Positions 33,559 to 42,945 of a stretch of 64,000 bases of DNA are shown piece by piece. Position 1 is the first letter of the stretch. Each line of letters begins with the position of its first letter. The position numbers were made by a program, and so were the translations under genes. This stretch comes from Hydrogenophaga sp. BPS33. Its GTDB lineage: Bacteria > Pseudomonadota > Gammaproteobacteria > Burkholderiales > Burkholderiaceae_C. The DNA lies in the NCBI RefSeq assembly GCF_009859475.1, contig NZ_CP044549.1, forward strand, positions 5,819,501-5,883,500, read 5' to 3'. The notes under the pieces are model-generated. The model did not search any database. It saw nothing but the letters and a program-made list of their open reading frames with translations, and was not told the DNA's origin.

Positions 33559-34203
33559 TCAACCCTTGGAGGGCAGTCCAGCGATGAGGGCGTTGGCCAC
33601 CACCAGTGTGCGGGGCCCCTGGCCCTTGAGGGTGTAGCGCCCGCCCACGCCCAGGGACGGCGTGCCCTCGATTTCGTACGCGTCCTGCAGCGCGACCGCC
33701 TGCGCCGCCTTCTCGCCCGTGGGCCTGGCGTTGAAGGTCTCCACGAAGCGCTCACGGTCCACGCCTTGTTGGGCCACCCAGTCGACGATGGCCGACGGTG
33801 TCACCAGCGGCTGGCGCTCGGCGTGGAAGGCATGGAACACCTTGGCATGCAGCTTGTCGACCAGGCCCATGGCCTCCAGCGAGAAATACAGGCGCTGCAT
33901 GGGCACGAACTGCGGACTGAAGGCCACCGGCATGCGCCGCACCACCACGTGCGAGGGTTTCTGCTCGATCCATTGTGCGAAAGCCGGCTCGAATTCGGCG
34001 CAGAAGATGCAGGAGTAAGCAAAGAACTCCAGCACTTCCACCTGTCCCATCGCGCTCTGCACCGGCACAGGCCGGGCCAGCTTGACGAAGTCCACGCCTT
34101 CCTGGGGGTTCACTCGCTGAGCATGGGCCGGCGTGAGCGTGAGCCCCGCGGCGGCGGTGCCGGCAGCGGCCAGCAAGGAACGTGAAAAATCGCGACGTTG
34201 CAT
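33559..34203 (-). CDS. dsbA: DsbA-type thiol:disulfide oxidoreductase with an unusual CIFC active site
   Basis: The 214-residue periplasmic protein has a Tat/Sec-like signal (RRDFSRSLLAAAGTAAAGLTLTPAHA) and the DsbA thioredoxin fold: VEVLEFFAYSC, a helical insert, and cis-Pro in EGTPSLGVGGRY. The active-site dithiol is Cys65-Ile-Phe-Cys68, whereas canonical DsbA has CPHC. The DNA codons are unambiguous. The dipeptide sets redox potential, so this protein may be a weaker oxidant or have another partner. No DsbB gene is in the window. It follows the SPOR-domain gene by 72 bp. Confidence 0.88.
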   Translation of the reverse strand: MQRRDFSRSLLAAAGTAAAGLTLTPAHAQRVNPQEGVDFVKLARPVPVQSAMGQVEVLEFFAYSCIFCAEFEPAFAQWIEQKPSHVVVRRMPVAFSPQFVPMQRLYFSLEAMGLVDKLHAKVFHAFHAERQPLVTPSAIVDWVAQQGVDRERFVETFNARPTGEKAAQAVALQDAYEIEGTPSLGVGGRYTLKGQGPRTLVVANALIAGLPSKG

Positions 34204-34275
34204 GAATTCGAACTCCAGTGATGAGTCCGATTGGGGCCGGGCCCGCTGACGAAAGTTCCCAGGGCGCTCAGATTC

Positions 34276-34992
34276 TCAGCGCTGCACGCGCACGAGCGCG
34301 GCCTCCACGCCGTTGTTCTGCAGCTGCTCCTGCGTCATGTCGGCCATGGCTTTCTGATTGAACGGCCCCACGCGCACGCGGAACACGGTGCGCCCGCTCT
34401 GCTCGCGCTCGGTGATCTGCGCGTCGATGCCGATCATGGCCAGGCGTGCGCGCTGCGCTTGCGCGTCTTCCGGCGTGCGGAACGCGCCGGCCTGCACGAA
34501 GTAGGTGAACGGGTCGGCCCCGGCGGGCGCGGGCGGCGTGGTGGCCGCCGCCGTGGGCGCACTGGCCGCGGGTTTGGGCGGCTGCCCCATGCGGGACTGG
34601 ACCAGATCGCCCAGCGGATCGGCGCTGCCCGCGGGCTTGGCCGGGGCCGTGGCAGCAGGCGTCGCGGCCTGTCCTTCTCCAGAAGGCGGCGCCACGATGG
34701 CGCCGGGCGCCTCGGGTGTCGGCAGGACCGGCGCGGGTGTGGGCGCAGTCGAAGCGCCGCCCAGCGAGCGGTTCGGGTTCCAGCCCTTGTTGCGCTCGGC
34801 CTCCAGCGCATCCTGATCGGCGTTGCGCGAGACGTTGCGGTCCACGAACGGGATCGGCACGCGCGTGACATAGACGGCGACCGCGAGCGCAACGCCCAGC
34901 CCCACCAGCAGGCCGATCACCAGGCCGATGAGTGTGCCGCCAGCGGTGCTGCGGGTCTTGGACGTTTTCTTTTTCATCGTTGGTTTCACCAT
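34276..34992 (-). CDS. SPOR-domain inner-membrane protein (FtsN-like)
   Basis: The 238-residue bitopic protein has a short basic N-terminus (MKKKTSKTRS) and one membrane helix (about residues 18-42, TLIGLVIGLLVGLGVALAVAVYV). A Pro/Ala-rich periplasmic linker follows, and a C-terminal SPOR domain of about 75 residues (FTYFVQAGAFRTPEDAQAQRARL to FRVRVGPF). SPOR domains bind denuded glycan strands at the division septum. The ATG at 34992 shares one base with the argS stop (TGATG), so translation is coupled. The argS-SPOR pairing is common in this family. Confidence 0.9.
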   Translation of the reverse strand: MVKPTMKKKTSKTRSTAGGTLIGLVIGLLVGLGVALAVAVYVTRVPIPFVDRNVSRNADQDALEAERNKGWNPNRSLGGASTAPTPAPVLPTPEAPGAIVAPPSGEGQAATPAATAPAKPAGSADPLGDLVQSRMGQPPKPAASAPTAAATTPPAPAGADPFTYFVQAGAFRTPEDAQAQRARLAMIGIDAQITEREQSGRTVFRVRVGPFNQKAMADMTQEQLQNNGVEAALVRVQR

Positions 34993-36665
34993 CACATCTT
35001 CTGCGGAGCACCCACGCCCAACACAGCCAGGCCATTGTGCAATACCTGCGCCGTGGCCTTGACCAGCGCCAGGCGCGCCTTCTTGACCGCGTCATCATCC
35101 ACCAGGATGCGTTCGGCGTCGTAGTAACTGTGGTAACTGGCCGCAAGCTCGCGCAGGTAGAAGGTGACGTCGTGCGGCGCGAAATCGCGGGCCGCGTCGC
35201 TCAGCATGGAGGGGTACTTGGCCAGCAGCAGCATCAGCGCCTGGGCCGGCGCGCTGTCGAGCGCGGACAGATCGGCATCGGCCAGCGTGGCCTGGTCACC
35301 ACCCCACGCGGCCAGCACTGAACAGATGCGCGCATGCGCGTACTGCACGTAGTACACCGGGTTGTCGTTGTTCTTCTGCACCGCGAGGTCGACGTCGAAG
35401 GTGTATTCGGTATCGGGCTTGCGGCTGAGCAGGAAGAAGCGCACCGCGTCCTTGCTGGTCCATTCGATCAGATCGCGCAGCGTCACGTAGCTGCCGGCGC
35501 GCTTGCTGATCTTCACCTCTTCGCCGCCGCGCACCACGCGCACCATGGTGTGCAGCACGTAGTCGGGGTAGCCCTGGGGGATGCCCACGCCCGCGGCCTG
35601 CAGGCCGGCGCGCACGCGCGCGATCGTGCCGTGGTGGTCGGTGCCCTGGATGTTGATCACCTTGGTGAAGCCGCGCTCCCACTTGGCAATGTGGTACGCG
35701 ACATCCGGCACGAAATAGGTGAACGAGCCGTCGGACTTGCGCATCACGCGGTCCTTGTCGTCGCCGTAGTCGGTGGACTTGAGCCAGAGCGCGCCATCCT
35801 GCTCGTAGGTCTTGCCGGCGTCGATGAGCTTTTGCACCGTGGCCGCCACGCGGCCGCTGGTGTACAGGCTGGACTCCAGGTAGTAATGGTCGAACTTCAC
35901 CGCGAAGGCCTGCAGGTCCAGATCCTGCTCGTGGCGCAGGTAGGCCACGGCGAACTGGCGGATGCCGTCGAGGTCGTTCACATCACCGCTGGCGGTGAAC
36001 TCGCGGTCGTCGGCCTTCACAGTCTGTTGGGCGAGGAAGTCGTTGGCGATGTCCTGGATGTAGTCGCCGTTGTACGCGGCCTCGGGCCAGCCCGCGTCGC
36101 CAGGCTTCACGCCCTGGGCGCGCAGTTGCGTGGAGTTGGCCAGGGTGCCGATCTGCACGCCCGCGTCGTTGTAATAGAACTCGCGGTGCACGTCCCAGCC
36201 CTGGGTGGCGTAGAGATTGCAGATCGCATCGCCCAGCGCGGCTTGTCGGCCATGGCCCACGTGCAGCGGCCCGGTGGGGTTGGCCGAGACGAATTCGACC
36301 ATCAGACGCTGGCCGTTGGACGGCTGCACGCCGAACGCATCGCCGCCCTGCAGCACTTCGCGCACGATCTGCTGCTTGGCCTCGGGCTTGAGGCGGATGT
36401 TCAGAAAGCCGGGGCCGGCCAGGTCGATGTCGGACACCCAGCGCTGGTAGACCGGTTGCGCGAGCAACGCGGCGCGCAGGTTCTCGCCCAGCTGGCGCGG
36501 GTTGAGCTTGAGCGGCTTGGCCAGTTGCATGGCCGCGGTGCTGGCGAAGTCGCCATGGGCCGCCACCTTGGGCGACTCGAAGGCGGCCTTGGCGCCGGCA
36601 CCAGGGGAAAGGGTCTCGAGCGCGGCGGCCAGGCCGTCGAGCAGTTCCTGTTTGATCTTGAGCAT
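34992..36665 (-). CDS. argS: Arginyl-tRNA synthetase
   Basis: The 557-residue class I synthetase charges tRNA-Arg. The N-terminal Add-1 domain ([19 protein letters not shown]) is followed by the HIGH-type motif ([16 protein letters not shown]) and the KMSKS-like [12 protein letters not shown]. The C-terminal anticodon-binding helical domain ends in [15 protein letters not shown]. Length is normal. It begins 12 bp after the LysG-type regulator stop on the same strand and overlaps the SPOR gene. Confidence 0.98.
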   Translation of the reverse strand: MLKIKQELLDGLAAALETLSPGAGAKAAFESPKVAAHGDFASTAAMQLAKPLKLNPRQLGENLRAALLAQPVYQRWVSDIDLAGPGFLNIRLKPEAKQQIVREVLQGGDAFGVQPSNGQRLMVEFVSANPTGPLHVGHGRQAALGDAICNLYATQGWDVHREFYYNDAGVQIGTLANSTQLRAQGVKPGDAGWPEAAYNGDYIQDIANDFLAQQTVKADDREFTASGDVNDLDGIRQFAVAYLRHEQDLDLQAFAVKFDHYYLESSLYTSGRVAATVQKLIDAGKTYEQDGALWLKSTDYGDDKDRVMRKSDGSFTYFVPDVAYHIAKWERGFTKVINIQGTDHHGTIARVRAGLQAAGVGIPQGYPDYVLHTMVRVVRGGEEVKISKRAGSYVTLRDLIEWTSKDAVRFFLLSRKPDTEYTFDVDLAVQKNNDNPVYYVQYAHARICSVLAAWGGDQATLADADLSALDSAPAQALMLLLAKYPSMLSDAARDFAPHDVTFYLRELAASYHSYYDAERILVDDDAVKKARLALVKATAQVLHNGLAVLGVGAPQKM

Positions 36666-36677
36666 AGGGACGGGATT

Positions 36678-37595
36678 TTAGGTGGGGGCCAACTCGACAG
36701 GCCTCAGCCGCTCGCGCGCCGCCGCCTTCACCGCGGCGGTGAGCCGTTGGGCCGAGGGCGATTCGTGCGCCCAGTGCTGCCAGTACAGCGCCACGTCGAC
36801 CGTCGCGCCGGGCAGGATCTCCTGCAATTCGGGTCGCTTCTGCAGGTGCTGCTCGGGCACCATGCCCCAGCCCAGGCCGAGCTCGATGGCGGTTTCGAAT
36901 GCTTCCACGGCGGGCGCGAAATGGCGCGGGTAGTGCGGCTGGCGCAGGGCGAAGTGCTGCTCCAGAAAGGTGTCCTGCAGCGCGTCCTTGCGGTTGAAGA
37001 TGATCGCCGGCTGCGACAGCAGCTTGTGCGGCGACACCGCGCCGCGCGGTGTGCGGCAGCGCTGCGCCACCGCCGCCGAGGCCACGCAGCGGTAGCGCAT
37101 GACCCCCAGCGGCTCGGCCACGCAACCGCGCATGGCCGTGGACAAAGCCGTCACGCAGCCCATCACATCACCGCTTTTCAGCGCGCTGTGCGTGTGGTCC
37201 TGGTCGTCGATCATGATGTCGAGCAGCAGGTGGTGCCTTTGCACCAGCGCGGCCACGCCGGGCAGGAACCAGCCGGCCACCGAGTCGGCGTTGATCGCCA
37301 CCGACAGGCTTTGCCAGCGCGCGCCGTCCTTCGCCGCACCACCGCCCTGCAGGCCGCCCAGCAGGTCGGCCTCCATCAGGCGCACCTGTTTCACATGCCC
37401 CAGCAGCGCCTGCCCAGCCGGCGTGGCGCGCACCTGCTTGCCGCGCACCAGCAGGCGCTGACCCAGCGTGTCTTCGAGCGACTTGATGCGCAGCGACACC
37501 GCCGCCAGCGTGAGCGACAGCGCCTTCGCGGCCGGGCCGAAGCCGCCGTGTTCGACCACGGCGGCCAGGGCTTCGAGTTGGCGGGCGTCCAGCAT
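36678..37595 (-). CDS. LysR-family regulator of the LysG/ArgP (IciA) group
   Basis: The 305-residue protein has the LysR helix-turn-helix (LDARQLEALAAVVEHGGFGPAAKALSLTLAAVSLRIKSLEDTLG) in the form typical of ArgP/LysG/IciA. These regulators sense intracellular lysine or arginine and activate a divergent exporter gene. Here the divergent gene is exactly such a LysE/ArgO exporter, 117 bp away, so the assignment is well supported. It likely also influences the downstream davBA genes. Confidence 0.9.
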   Translation of the reverse strand: MLDARQLEALAAVVEHGGFGPAAKALSLTLAAVSLRIKSLEDTLGQRLLVRGKQVRATPAGQALLGHVKQVRLMEADLLGGLQGGGAAKDGARWQSLSVAINADSVAGWFLPGVAALVQRHHLLLDIMIDDQDHTHSALKSGDVMGCVTALSTAMRGCVAEPLGVMRYRCVASAAVAQRCRTPRGAVSPHKLLSQPAIIFNRKDALQDTFLEQHFALRQPHYPRHFAPAVEAFETAIELGLGWGMVPEQHLQKRPELQEILPGATVDVALYWQHWAHESPSAQRLTAAVKAAARERLRPVELAPT

Positions 37596-37604
37596 GGCTT
37601 GATT

Positions 37605-37640
37605 GATTATTTTTTAATCGAACTGAGTTTAAGTTAACTT
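37605..37640. promoter_or_regulatory. Candidate LysG/ArgP binding region in the lysine-exporter divergent promoter
   Basis: The 117-bp divergent gap is strikingly AT-rich at its left end. It holds the interrupted dyad GATTA-N5-TAATC (37605-37619), which matches the T-N11-A form of LysR sites. It also holds the perfect 10-bp palindrome AAGTTAACTT (37631-37640), followed by GATTTAAAT, a possible -10 for the exporter. Regulator binding here is inferred from layout. Confidence 0.5.
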
Positions 37641-37712
37641 GATTTAAATCACGCGGTTCTGCGCGCACACTGCCGGCCATTCACCCACCGCATTCGGTTC
37701 CCGGAGTTCCCC

Positions 37713-38342
37713 ATGACCCTCACCTTCCCCACCTTCACCGCCGGCATGGTGCTGAGCATGTCGCTCATCATGGCCATCGGCCCGCAGAACGCGCACGTGC
37801 TGCGCGTGGGCCTGCAGCGCCAGCACCTGTGGCTCACGGTGCTCACCTGTGCGCTGGCCGACGTGGTGCTGATCGGCCTGGGGGTGCTCGGTCTGGCGCA
37901 ACTCGGCGGCCTGTCGGACAAGCTGCTCGGCGCACTCGTGGGCGCAGGCGCGCTGTTTCTCGCCGTGTATGGGTGGAAGGCGTTTCAGCGCTTTCTGCGG
38001 CCGGGCGGTTTCGTGCTCGACGACGCGGGGCGTGTGTCGGCGCCACCGGTGTCGCGCCGCAAGGCGGTGCTGGCCGCACTCGCCTTCTCGTTCCTGAACC
38101 CCCATGCCTGGCTCGACACCGCCGTGCTCATCGGCACCGCGTCGCTCGCCTACGGCCAGGGCAGCACGGTCTTCGGCCTGGGCGCGGCCACGGGTTCGCT
38201 GGTGTGGTTCGTCTCGCTGGGCGCGGCGGCCTTCTGGCTGGGACGGCGCCTGAACTCCCTGCACGTGTGGCGCGCCCTGGATGGCCTGGTTGCGTTGATG
38301 ATGTGGGGCACGGCTGTCTGGCTTGTCACCAGCCTGTTCTGA
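37713..38342 (+). CDS. LysE/ArgO family basic amino acid exporter
   Basis: The 209-residue inner-membrane protein has about six hydrophobic helices and the LysE/ArgO signature near the N-terminus (GMVLSMSLIMAIGPQNAHVLRVGLQRQH). AFSFLNPHAWLDTAVLIG lies in the middle. It should export lysine and/or arginine. The divergent LysG/ArgP regulator and the downstream lysine monooxygenase indicate lysine. davB follows 16 bp later, so export and degradation appear to be co-transcribed. Confidence 0.92.
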   Translation: MTLTFPTFTAGMVLSMSLIMAIGPQNAHVLRVGLQRQHLWLTVLTCALADVVLIGLGVLGLAQLGGLSDKLLGALVGAGALFLAVYGWKAFQRFLRPGGFVLDDAGRVSAPPVSRRKAVLAALAFSFLNPHAWLDTAVLIGTASLAYGQGSTVFGLGAATGSLVWFVSLGAAAFWLGRRLNSLHVWRALDGLVALMMWGTAVWLVTSLF

Positions 38343-38358
38343 ATCCGGAGGTTTCGCC

Positions 38359-40029
38359 ATGCCCCTGCGCCGCGCCGACGCGCCCGTGACCCTGTTCGGT
38401 CCCGACTTCCCGTTCGCCTTCGACGACTGGATCGCCCACCCCAGCGGCCTGGGCGAACTGCCGACCGAGCGACTGGGGCAAGAGGTCGCCATCGTGGGCG
38501 CGGGCATGGCCGGCATGGTGGCGGCCTATGAATTGATGAAGCTGGGCTTGAAGCCGGTGCTGTACGAGGCCTCGCGCATGGGCGGTCGGCTGCGGTCACA
38601 AGCTTTCGAGGGTGGGCAAGGGGTGATCGCCGAACTCGGCGGCATGCGCTTTCCCGCGTCCAGCACCGCCTTCTTCCACTACGTGAGCCGGCTCGGCCTG
38701 CGGACCCAACCCTTCCCCAACCCGCTCACGCCCGCCGCCGGTTGCACGGTGATCGATCTCGAAGGCCGCACGCATTGGGCGCGCACGCTGGCTGATTTGC
38801 CGCCGCTGTATGCCGAGGTGGCCGAGGCCTGGGCACAGGCACTGGAGGAAGGCGCTGGCTTCAGCGGCCTGCAACAGGCGCTGCGCGAGCGCGATGCGGC
38901 CAGGCTCAAGGCGCTGTGGGACCGGATCGTGCCGCTGTGGGACGACCGCACCTTCTACGACTTCGTCGCCACCTCGAAGGCGTTCGCGCGGCTCTCCTTC
39001 CAGCACCGCGAGGTGTTCGGCCAGGTCGGCTTCGGCACGGGCGGCTGGGATTCGGACTTTCCCAACTCCATGCTGGAGATCCTGCGCGTGGTGCTGACCG
39101 GCTGCGACGAGAACCAGCACCTGATCGTGGGCGGTGTGCAGCAGGTGCCGCTGGGCCTGTGGCAACACGCGCCCGCCGCACACGAGATGCGCCACTGGCC
39201 CGCCGGCACCACGCTGGCCAGCCTGCACAGCGGCGCGCCGCGTTCGGGTGTGACGGCCATCGCCAGCGCGCCGAGCAACGAGTTCGCCGTCACCGACGTC
39301 TGGGGCAACTCACACAAGTACCCGGCCGTGCTGGTCACCTGCCAGAGCTGGCTGCTCACCACTCAGATCGCGGTGGAGGAATCGCTGTTCTCCCAGAAAC
39401 ACTGGATGGCGCTGGACCGCACGCGCTACATGCAATCGTCCAAGACCTTCGTGATGGTGGACCGCCCGTTCTGGAACGATCTCCGAGACAACGGCTGGCC
39501 GCAGATGGGCATGACGCTCACCGACCGGCTCACGCGCGGCACCTACCTGTTCGACAACGGCCCCGACAAACCCGGCGTGATCTGCCTGAGCTACGCCTGG
39601 ATGAGCGACGCGCTCAAGATGCTGCCGCACAGCACGCAGCGGCGCGCGCAGCTCGCACTGGAAGCCCTGCGCAAGATCTACCCCGATGTGGACATCGCGC
39701 GCCACATCATCGGAGACCCGATCAGCATCTCGTGGGAAGCCGACCCGTACTTTCTCGGCGCGTTCAAAGGCGCCCTGCCCGGCCACTACCGCTACAACCA
39801 CCGCATGTACAGCCATTTCATGCAAGACGGCTTTGCCGCCACCGAGCGCGGCATCTTCATCGCGGGCGATGACGTGTCGTTCACGCCCGCGTGGGTCGAG
39901 GGTGCGGTGCAGACGTCGCTCAACGCGGTGTGGGGCATCGTTCGGCACCTGGGCGGCCATTCGCACGCGGACAACCCCGGCCCGGGCGAGGTGTTTGCAG
40001 AACGTGGGCCGGTGGCATTGCCCGACTGA
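38359..40029 (+). CDS. davB: L-lysine 2-monooxygenase (FAD amine-oxidase family)
   Basis: The 556-residue flavoprotein oxidatively decarboxylates L-lysine to 5-aminopentanamide. It closely resembles Pseudomonas DavB from end to end: ITLFGPDFPFAFDDW-type opening, FAD-binding GAGMAG (47-52), GGRLRS (75-80), ELGGMRFP, QVGFGTGGWDSDFPNSMLE and GDDVSFTPAWVEGAVQTSLN. Tryptophan 2-monooxygenases are relatives, but the DavA gene immediately downstream points to lysine. GGAGG lies 7 bases before the ATG. Confidence 0.92.
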   Translation: MPLRRADAPVTLFGPDFPFAFDDWIAHPSGLGELPTERLGQEVAIVGAGMAGMVAAYELMKLGLKPVLYEASRMGGRLRSQAFEGGQGVIAELGGMRFPASSTAFFHYVSRLGLRTQPFPNPLTPAAGCTVIDLEGRTHWARTLADLPPLYAEVAEAWAQALEEGAGFSGLQQALRERDAARLKALWDRIVPLWDDRTFYDFVATSKAFARLSFQHREVFGQVGFGTGGWDSDFPNSMLEILRVVLTGCDENQHLIVGGVQQVPLGLWQHAPAAHEMRHWPAGTTLASLHSGAPRSGVTAIASAPSNEFAVTDVWGNSHKYPAVLVTCQSWLLTTQIAVEESLFSQKHWMALDRTRYMQSSKTFVMVDRPFWNDLRDNGWPQMGMTLTDRLTRGTYLFDNGPDKPGVICLSYAWMSDALKMLPHSTQRRAQLALEALRKIYPDVDIARHIIGDPISISWEADPYFLGAFKGALPGHYRYNHRMYSHFMQDGFAATERGIFIAGDDVSFTPAWVEGAVQTSLNAVWGIVRHLGGHSHADNPGPGEVFAERGPVALPD

Positions 40030-40034
40030 CACGC

Positions 40035-40841
40035 ATGACCGCCGACACCCTCACCCTCGCGCTCTGGCAGTGCGCCTACCCCGCCAACACCTTCGAGGCG
40101 CTGGCGCAACTCGACGCCACCGCCGCGCAGGCCCGCGCGCAAGGCGCCGACCTGCTGCTGTGCCCTGAGATGTCGCTCACCGGGTACCAGATCGGCGCGC
40201 AGCGCGTGGTGGCACTGGCCGAGCCCGCCGATGGCCCCTTGGCGCAGGCCGTGGCCGCGATCGCGCAACGCCATGGCATCGCCATCGTCTACGGCTACCC
40301 CGAACACCATGCCGACGCCCCGCCTTTCAACGCGGTGCAATGCATCGCCGCCGACGGCCAGCGGCTGGCGAACTACCGCAAGACACACCTCTTCGGCGAC
40401 GTCGACCGCGCGCAGTTCAGCCCCGGCCCGCACGCGCCCGCGGTGTTCGAGTGCAAGGGCTGGCGCCTGGGCCTGCTGGTCTGCTACGACATCGAATTCC
40501 CCGAGCCCGCACGCGCGTTGGCACTGCAGGGCGCCGATGCGCTGCTCGTGCCCACGGCCAACATGATCGAGTTCGACGAGGTGCAGCGCGTGCTGCTGCC
40601 CGCGCGGGCGTTGGAGAACCGCGTGTTCGTCGCCTACGCCAATGCGTGCGGCATGGAAGGCGCCACGACCTACGGCGGTCTGAGCCTGGTGTGCGGCCCC
40701 CGGGGCGCGATGCTCCAGCACGCGGGGCGCGATGCGGCACTGGTGATCGCGCCGCTCTCCAGGGACGTGTTGAACGATGCCCGCGCGACCGCCCAATGGG
40801 ATGGGCGGCGTGGCGACCTCTACGGCCGGCTGGTCCTTTGA
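40035..40841 (+). CDS. davA: 5-aminopentanamidase (nitrilase superfamily)
   Basis: The 268-residue amidase hydrolyses 5-aminopentanamide to 5-aminovalerate. The nitrilase triad is visible as Glu45 (CPEMSLTG), Lys116 (NYRKTHLFGD) and Cys150 (LLVCYDIEFPE). It follows davB by 5 bp, reproducing the davBA operon. The next enzymes of the route (aminotransferase and semialdehyde dehydrogenase) are not in the window. The last 22 bp overlap the convergent GNAT gene. Confidence 0.92.
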   Translation: MTADTLTLALWQCAYPANTFEALAQLDATAAQARAQGADLLLCPEMSLTGYQIGAQRVVALAEPADGPLAQAVAAIAQRHGIAIVYGYPEHHADAPPFNAVQCIAADGQRLANYRKTHLFGDVDRAQFSPGPHAPAVFECKGWRLGLLVCYDIEFPEPARALALQGADALLVPTANMIEFDEVQRVLLPARALENRVFVAYANACGMEGATTYGGLSLVCGPRGAMLQHAGRDAALVIAPLSRDVLNDARATAQWDGRRGDLYGRLVL

Positions 40842-41347
40842 GGGGGTGGCGTGCCCAAGGTGCGCTCCAGCGCCTGGGCCATGAGCGGCGAGCCTTCGCG
40901 CAGCGGCTGCGGCGCGCCCACCGGCACGAAGCCGTGAGCGGCATACAGGCGCGCCGCTGGCGAGTCGCCCACCGTCACGCCCAGACACACCCGCTCTACC
41001 CCCACGCTCGCCGCCCAATCGAGCGCTGCCCGCAACAGCACACCACCCGTGCCACGGCCACGCGAGGCGGGCGCGATCCACATCTGGAAGAGATGCGCCA
41101 CGCTGCGTTGCTGCGCATCGCGCTTGCACCACACCAGGCCGCAGGGCGCCTGGCCGTCCAGCGCGAAGAGGGGCACGTCCGTGTCGTCGGCGGCCGCCTC
41201 CAAGCGCGAGCGCCAGAACGTGTCCGGCAGTGTGCGCTCGGACTCGAACGTGCTGCCGAACGCGTCGGGCGCATCCTGCAGCGCGCGCAGGCGCAGCGCG
41301 CGGTAGGCCGGCCAGTCGGAGGGTTCGATGCGGCGGACCGCCGTCAT
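40820..41347 (-). CDS. GNAT-family N-acetyltransferase
   Basis: The 175-residue protein has the GNAT fold: RIEPSDWPAYRALRLRALQDAP at the N-terminus, then the acetyl-CoA loop ASRGRGTGGVLLRAAL near residue 110 and SPAARLYAAHGF near 145. It should acetylate a small molecule or protein amine; the substrate is unknown. It overlaps the 3' end of davA tail to tail by 22 bp. The ATG at 41347 is chosen because upstream codons lack family resemblance. Confidence 0.88.
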   Translation of the reverse strand: MTAVRRIEPSDWPAYRALRLRALQDAPDAFGSTFESERTLPDTFWRSRLEAAADDTDVPLFALDGQAPCGLVWCKRDAQQRSVAHLFQMWIAPASRGRGTGGVLLRAALDWAASVGVERVCLGVTVGDSPAARLYAAHGFVPVGAPQPLREGSPLMAQALERTLGTPPPQRTSRP

Positions 41348-41363
41348 GCTGCGGAACCGATCG

Positions 41364-42002
41364 TCAGCGCGTGGGCCGCGAGCCCATGGCCGTGAGAATG
41401 CCCAGGCCGATGAACGACGTGCCCGCGAGCCGGTTGCCCCATCGCGCATGCCTGCCAGAGCGCCCCAGGCGCGGCGCGACGACGCTGGCCATCAGCACGT
41501 AGACGATGTCGGTGCAGCCGGCAATGGCCACGAACACCGCGCCCAGCGAAAGGCTCTGCCCCCATGCGCTGCCGTGCGCGTCCATGAACTGCGGCAAGAA
41601 GGCCGCGAAGAACAGGCTCGTCTTGGGGTTGAGCAAGGCCACCAGGAAGCCATCGCGAAAAACCTGGCGCAGCGGCTTCACGGGCACCTGCTGCGCGCCC
41701 TGTGCCTGTGGTGCAGGCGCGCGCCAAAGGCGAATGCCCAAGTACACCAGGTACGCGGCGCCCGCCCACTTCACCACGGTAAACGCGGCCGACGAGACGG
41801 CGAACAAGGCCGCCAGACCCAGCGCGGCCCCCACGGCATTGGCCAGGTTGCCCAGCGCCACGCCCAGCACGGAGGCCAGGCCGCATGCACGGCCTTGTGC
41901 GAGGGTACGGGCCACGATGTAGACCACGGCAGGGCCGGGTGTCAGGGCCAGCACCAGGCTGGCGCCCACGAAGGCAAGGAGCAAGGGGGTGTCGGGCAGC
42001 AT
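41364..42002 (-). CDS. LysE/RhtB-family amino acid translocator
   Basis: The 212-residue membrane protein has five to six hydrophobic helices and RhtB-type motifs ([59 protein letters not shown]). These proteins export amino acids such as homoserine, threonine or leucine. CAGGAGA is 7 bases before the ATG at 42002. It is a separate subfamily from the LysE/ArgO exporter 3 kb away. It lies 16 bp downstream of the GNAT gene's start on the same strand. Confidence 0.92.
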   Translation of the reverse strand: MLPDTPLLLAFVGASLVLALTPGPAVVYIVARTLAQGRACGLASVLGVALGNLANAVGAALGLAALFAVSSAAFTVVKWAGAAYLVYLGIRLWRAPAPQAQGAQQVPVKPLRQVFRDGFLVALLNPKTSLFFAAFLPQFMDAHGSAWGQSLSLGAVFVAIAGCTDIVYVLMASVVAPRLGRSGRHARWGNRLAGTSFIGLGILTAMGSRPTR

Positions 42003-42171
42003 GGGCGTTCTCCTGGTAGAAGGCGCCAGTATCGCTGCGCCATCGCAGAACGGGGAAATCCCATCACCTGCGCGACGCCACGCACGGATCGAACCACGTA
42101 ATCTTCCATCTCCAAGCATCGCACCCCAGCGCGCCGCACGCACCTTCCATCTTCTTCAAAGGCACTTGCTC

Positions 42172-42939
42172 ATGACCACTTCGCCTCGCGCTCCCCGCAT
42201 CGCTCTCGTCACCGGTGCTGGCAGCGGCATCGGCCGCGCGGTCGCCCTCGCCTTGCTGCAGGACGGCTACCGTGTCGTGCTCGCCGGCCGCCGCGCCGAG
42301 CCGCTGAACGAGATGGTCGACGCGGCTAAGGCCGCCGGCCAGCAGGCGCTGGCAGTGCCCACCGACGTGCGCGACGAGAAAAGCGTCGAGGCGCTCTTCG
42401 CACGGACCGAACAGCACTTCGGCCGCCTCGACGTGCTGTTCAACAACGCCGGGGTCAATGCCCCCGCCGTGCCCATGGACGAGTTGCCGGTGGAGCTCTG
42501 GAAGGACGTGATCGACACCAACGTCACCGGCGTGTTCCTGTGCGCGCGCGCCGCCTTCGGCTTGATGCGCCGGCAGAACCCGCAGGGTGGCCGCATCATC
42601 AACAACGGCTCGATCTCGGCGCACGCCCCGCGCCCGTTCAGCAGCCCCTACACCGCCAGCAAGCACGCCGTGCTGGGCCTGACCAAGACCATGGCGCTCG
42701 ACGGCCGCGAGTTCAACATCGTTGCCAGCCAGATCGACATCGGCAATGCCTTGACCGAACTCTCCTCGCGCATGACCCAAGGGGTGCGCCAGGCCAACGG
42801 CACGATGGCTACCGAGCCGATGATGGACGTGCAGCACGTGGCCGAGGCAGTGCGCTACATGGCCGGCCTGCCACTCTCCACCAATGTGCTGAACATGACG
42901 GTGATGGCCAGCCAGATGCCGTTCGTGGGGCGCGGCTGA
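42172..42939 (+). CDS. Classical short-chain dehydrogenase/reductase
   Basis: The 255-residue enzyme has the nucleotide-binding TGAGSGIG (14-21), the NNAGV motif and the catalytic Ser-Tyr-Lys set in [27 protein letters not shown] after the second strand suggests NADP(H). The substrate is unknown. The reading frame extends upstream to 41989, but the ATG at 42172 starts right before the Rossmann strand and is preferred. It is convergent with the HPP-CBS gene. Confidence 0.9.
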   Translation: MTTSPRAPRIALVTGAGSGIGRAVALALLQDGYRVVLAGRRAEPLNEMVDAAKAAGQQALAVPTDVRDEKSVEALFARTEQHFGRLDVLFNNAGVNAPAVPMDELPVELWKDVIDTNVTGVFLCARAAFGLMRRQNPQGGRIINNGSISAHAPRPFSSPYTASKHAVLGLTKTMALDGREFNIVASQIDIGNALTELSSRMTQGVRQANGTMATEPMMDVQHVAEAVRYMAGLPLSTNVLNMTVMASQMPFVGRG

Positions 42940-42945
42940 GGGCGG

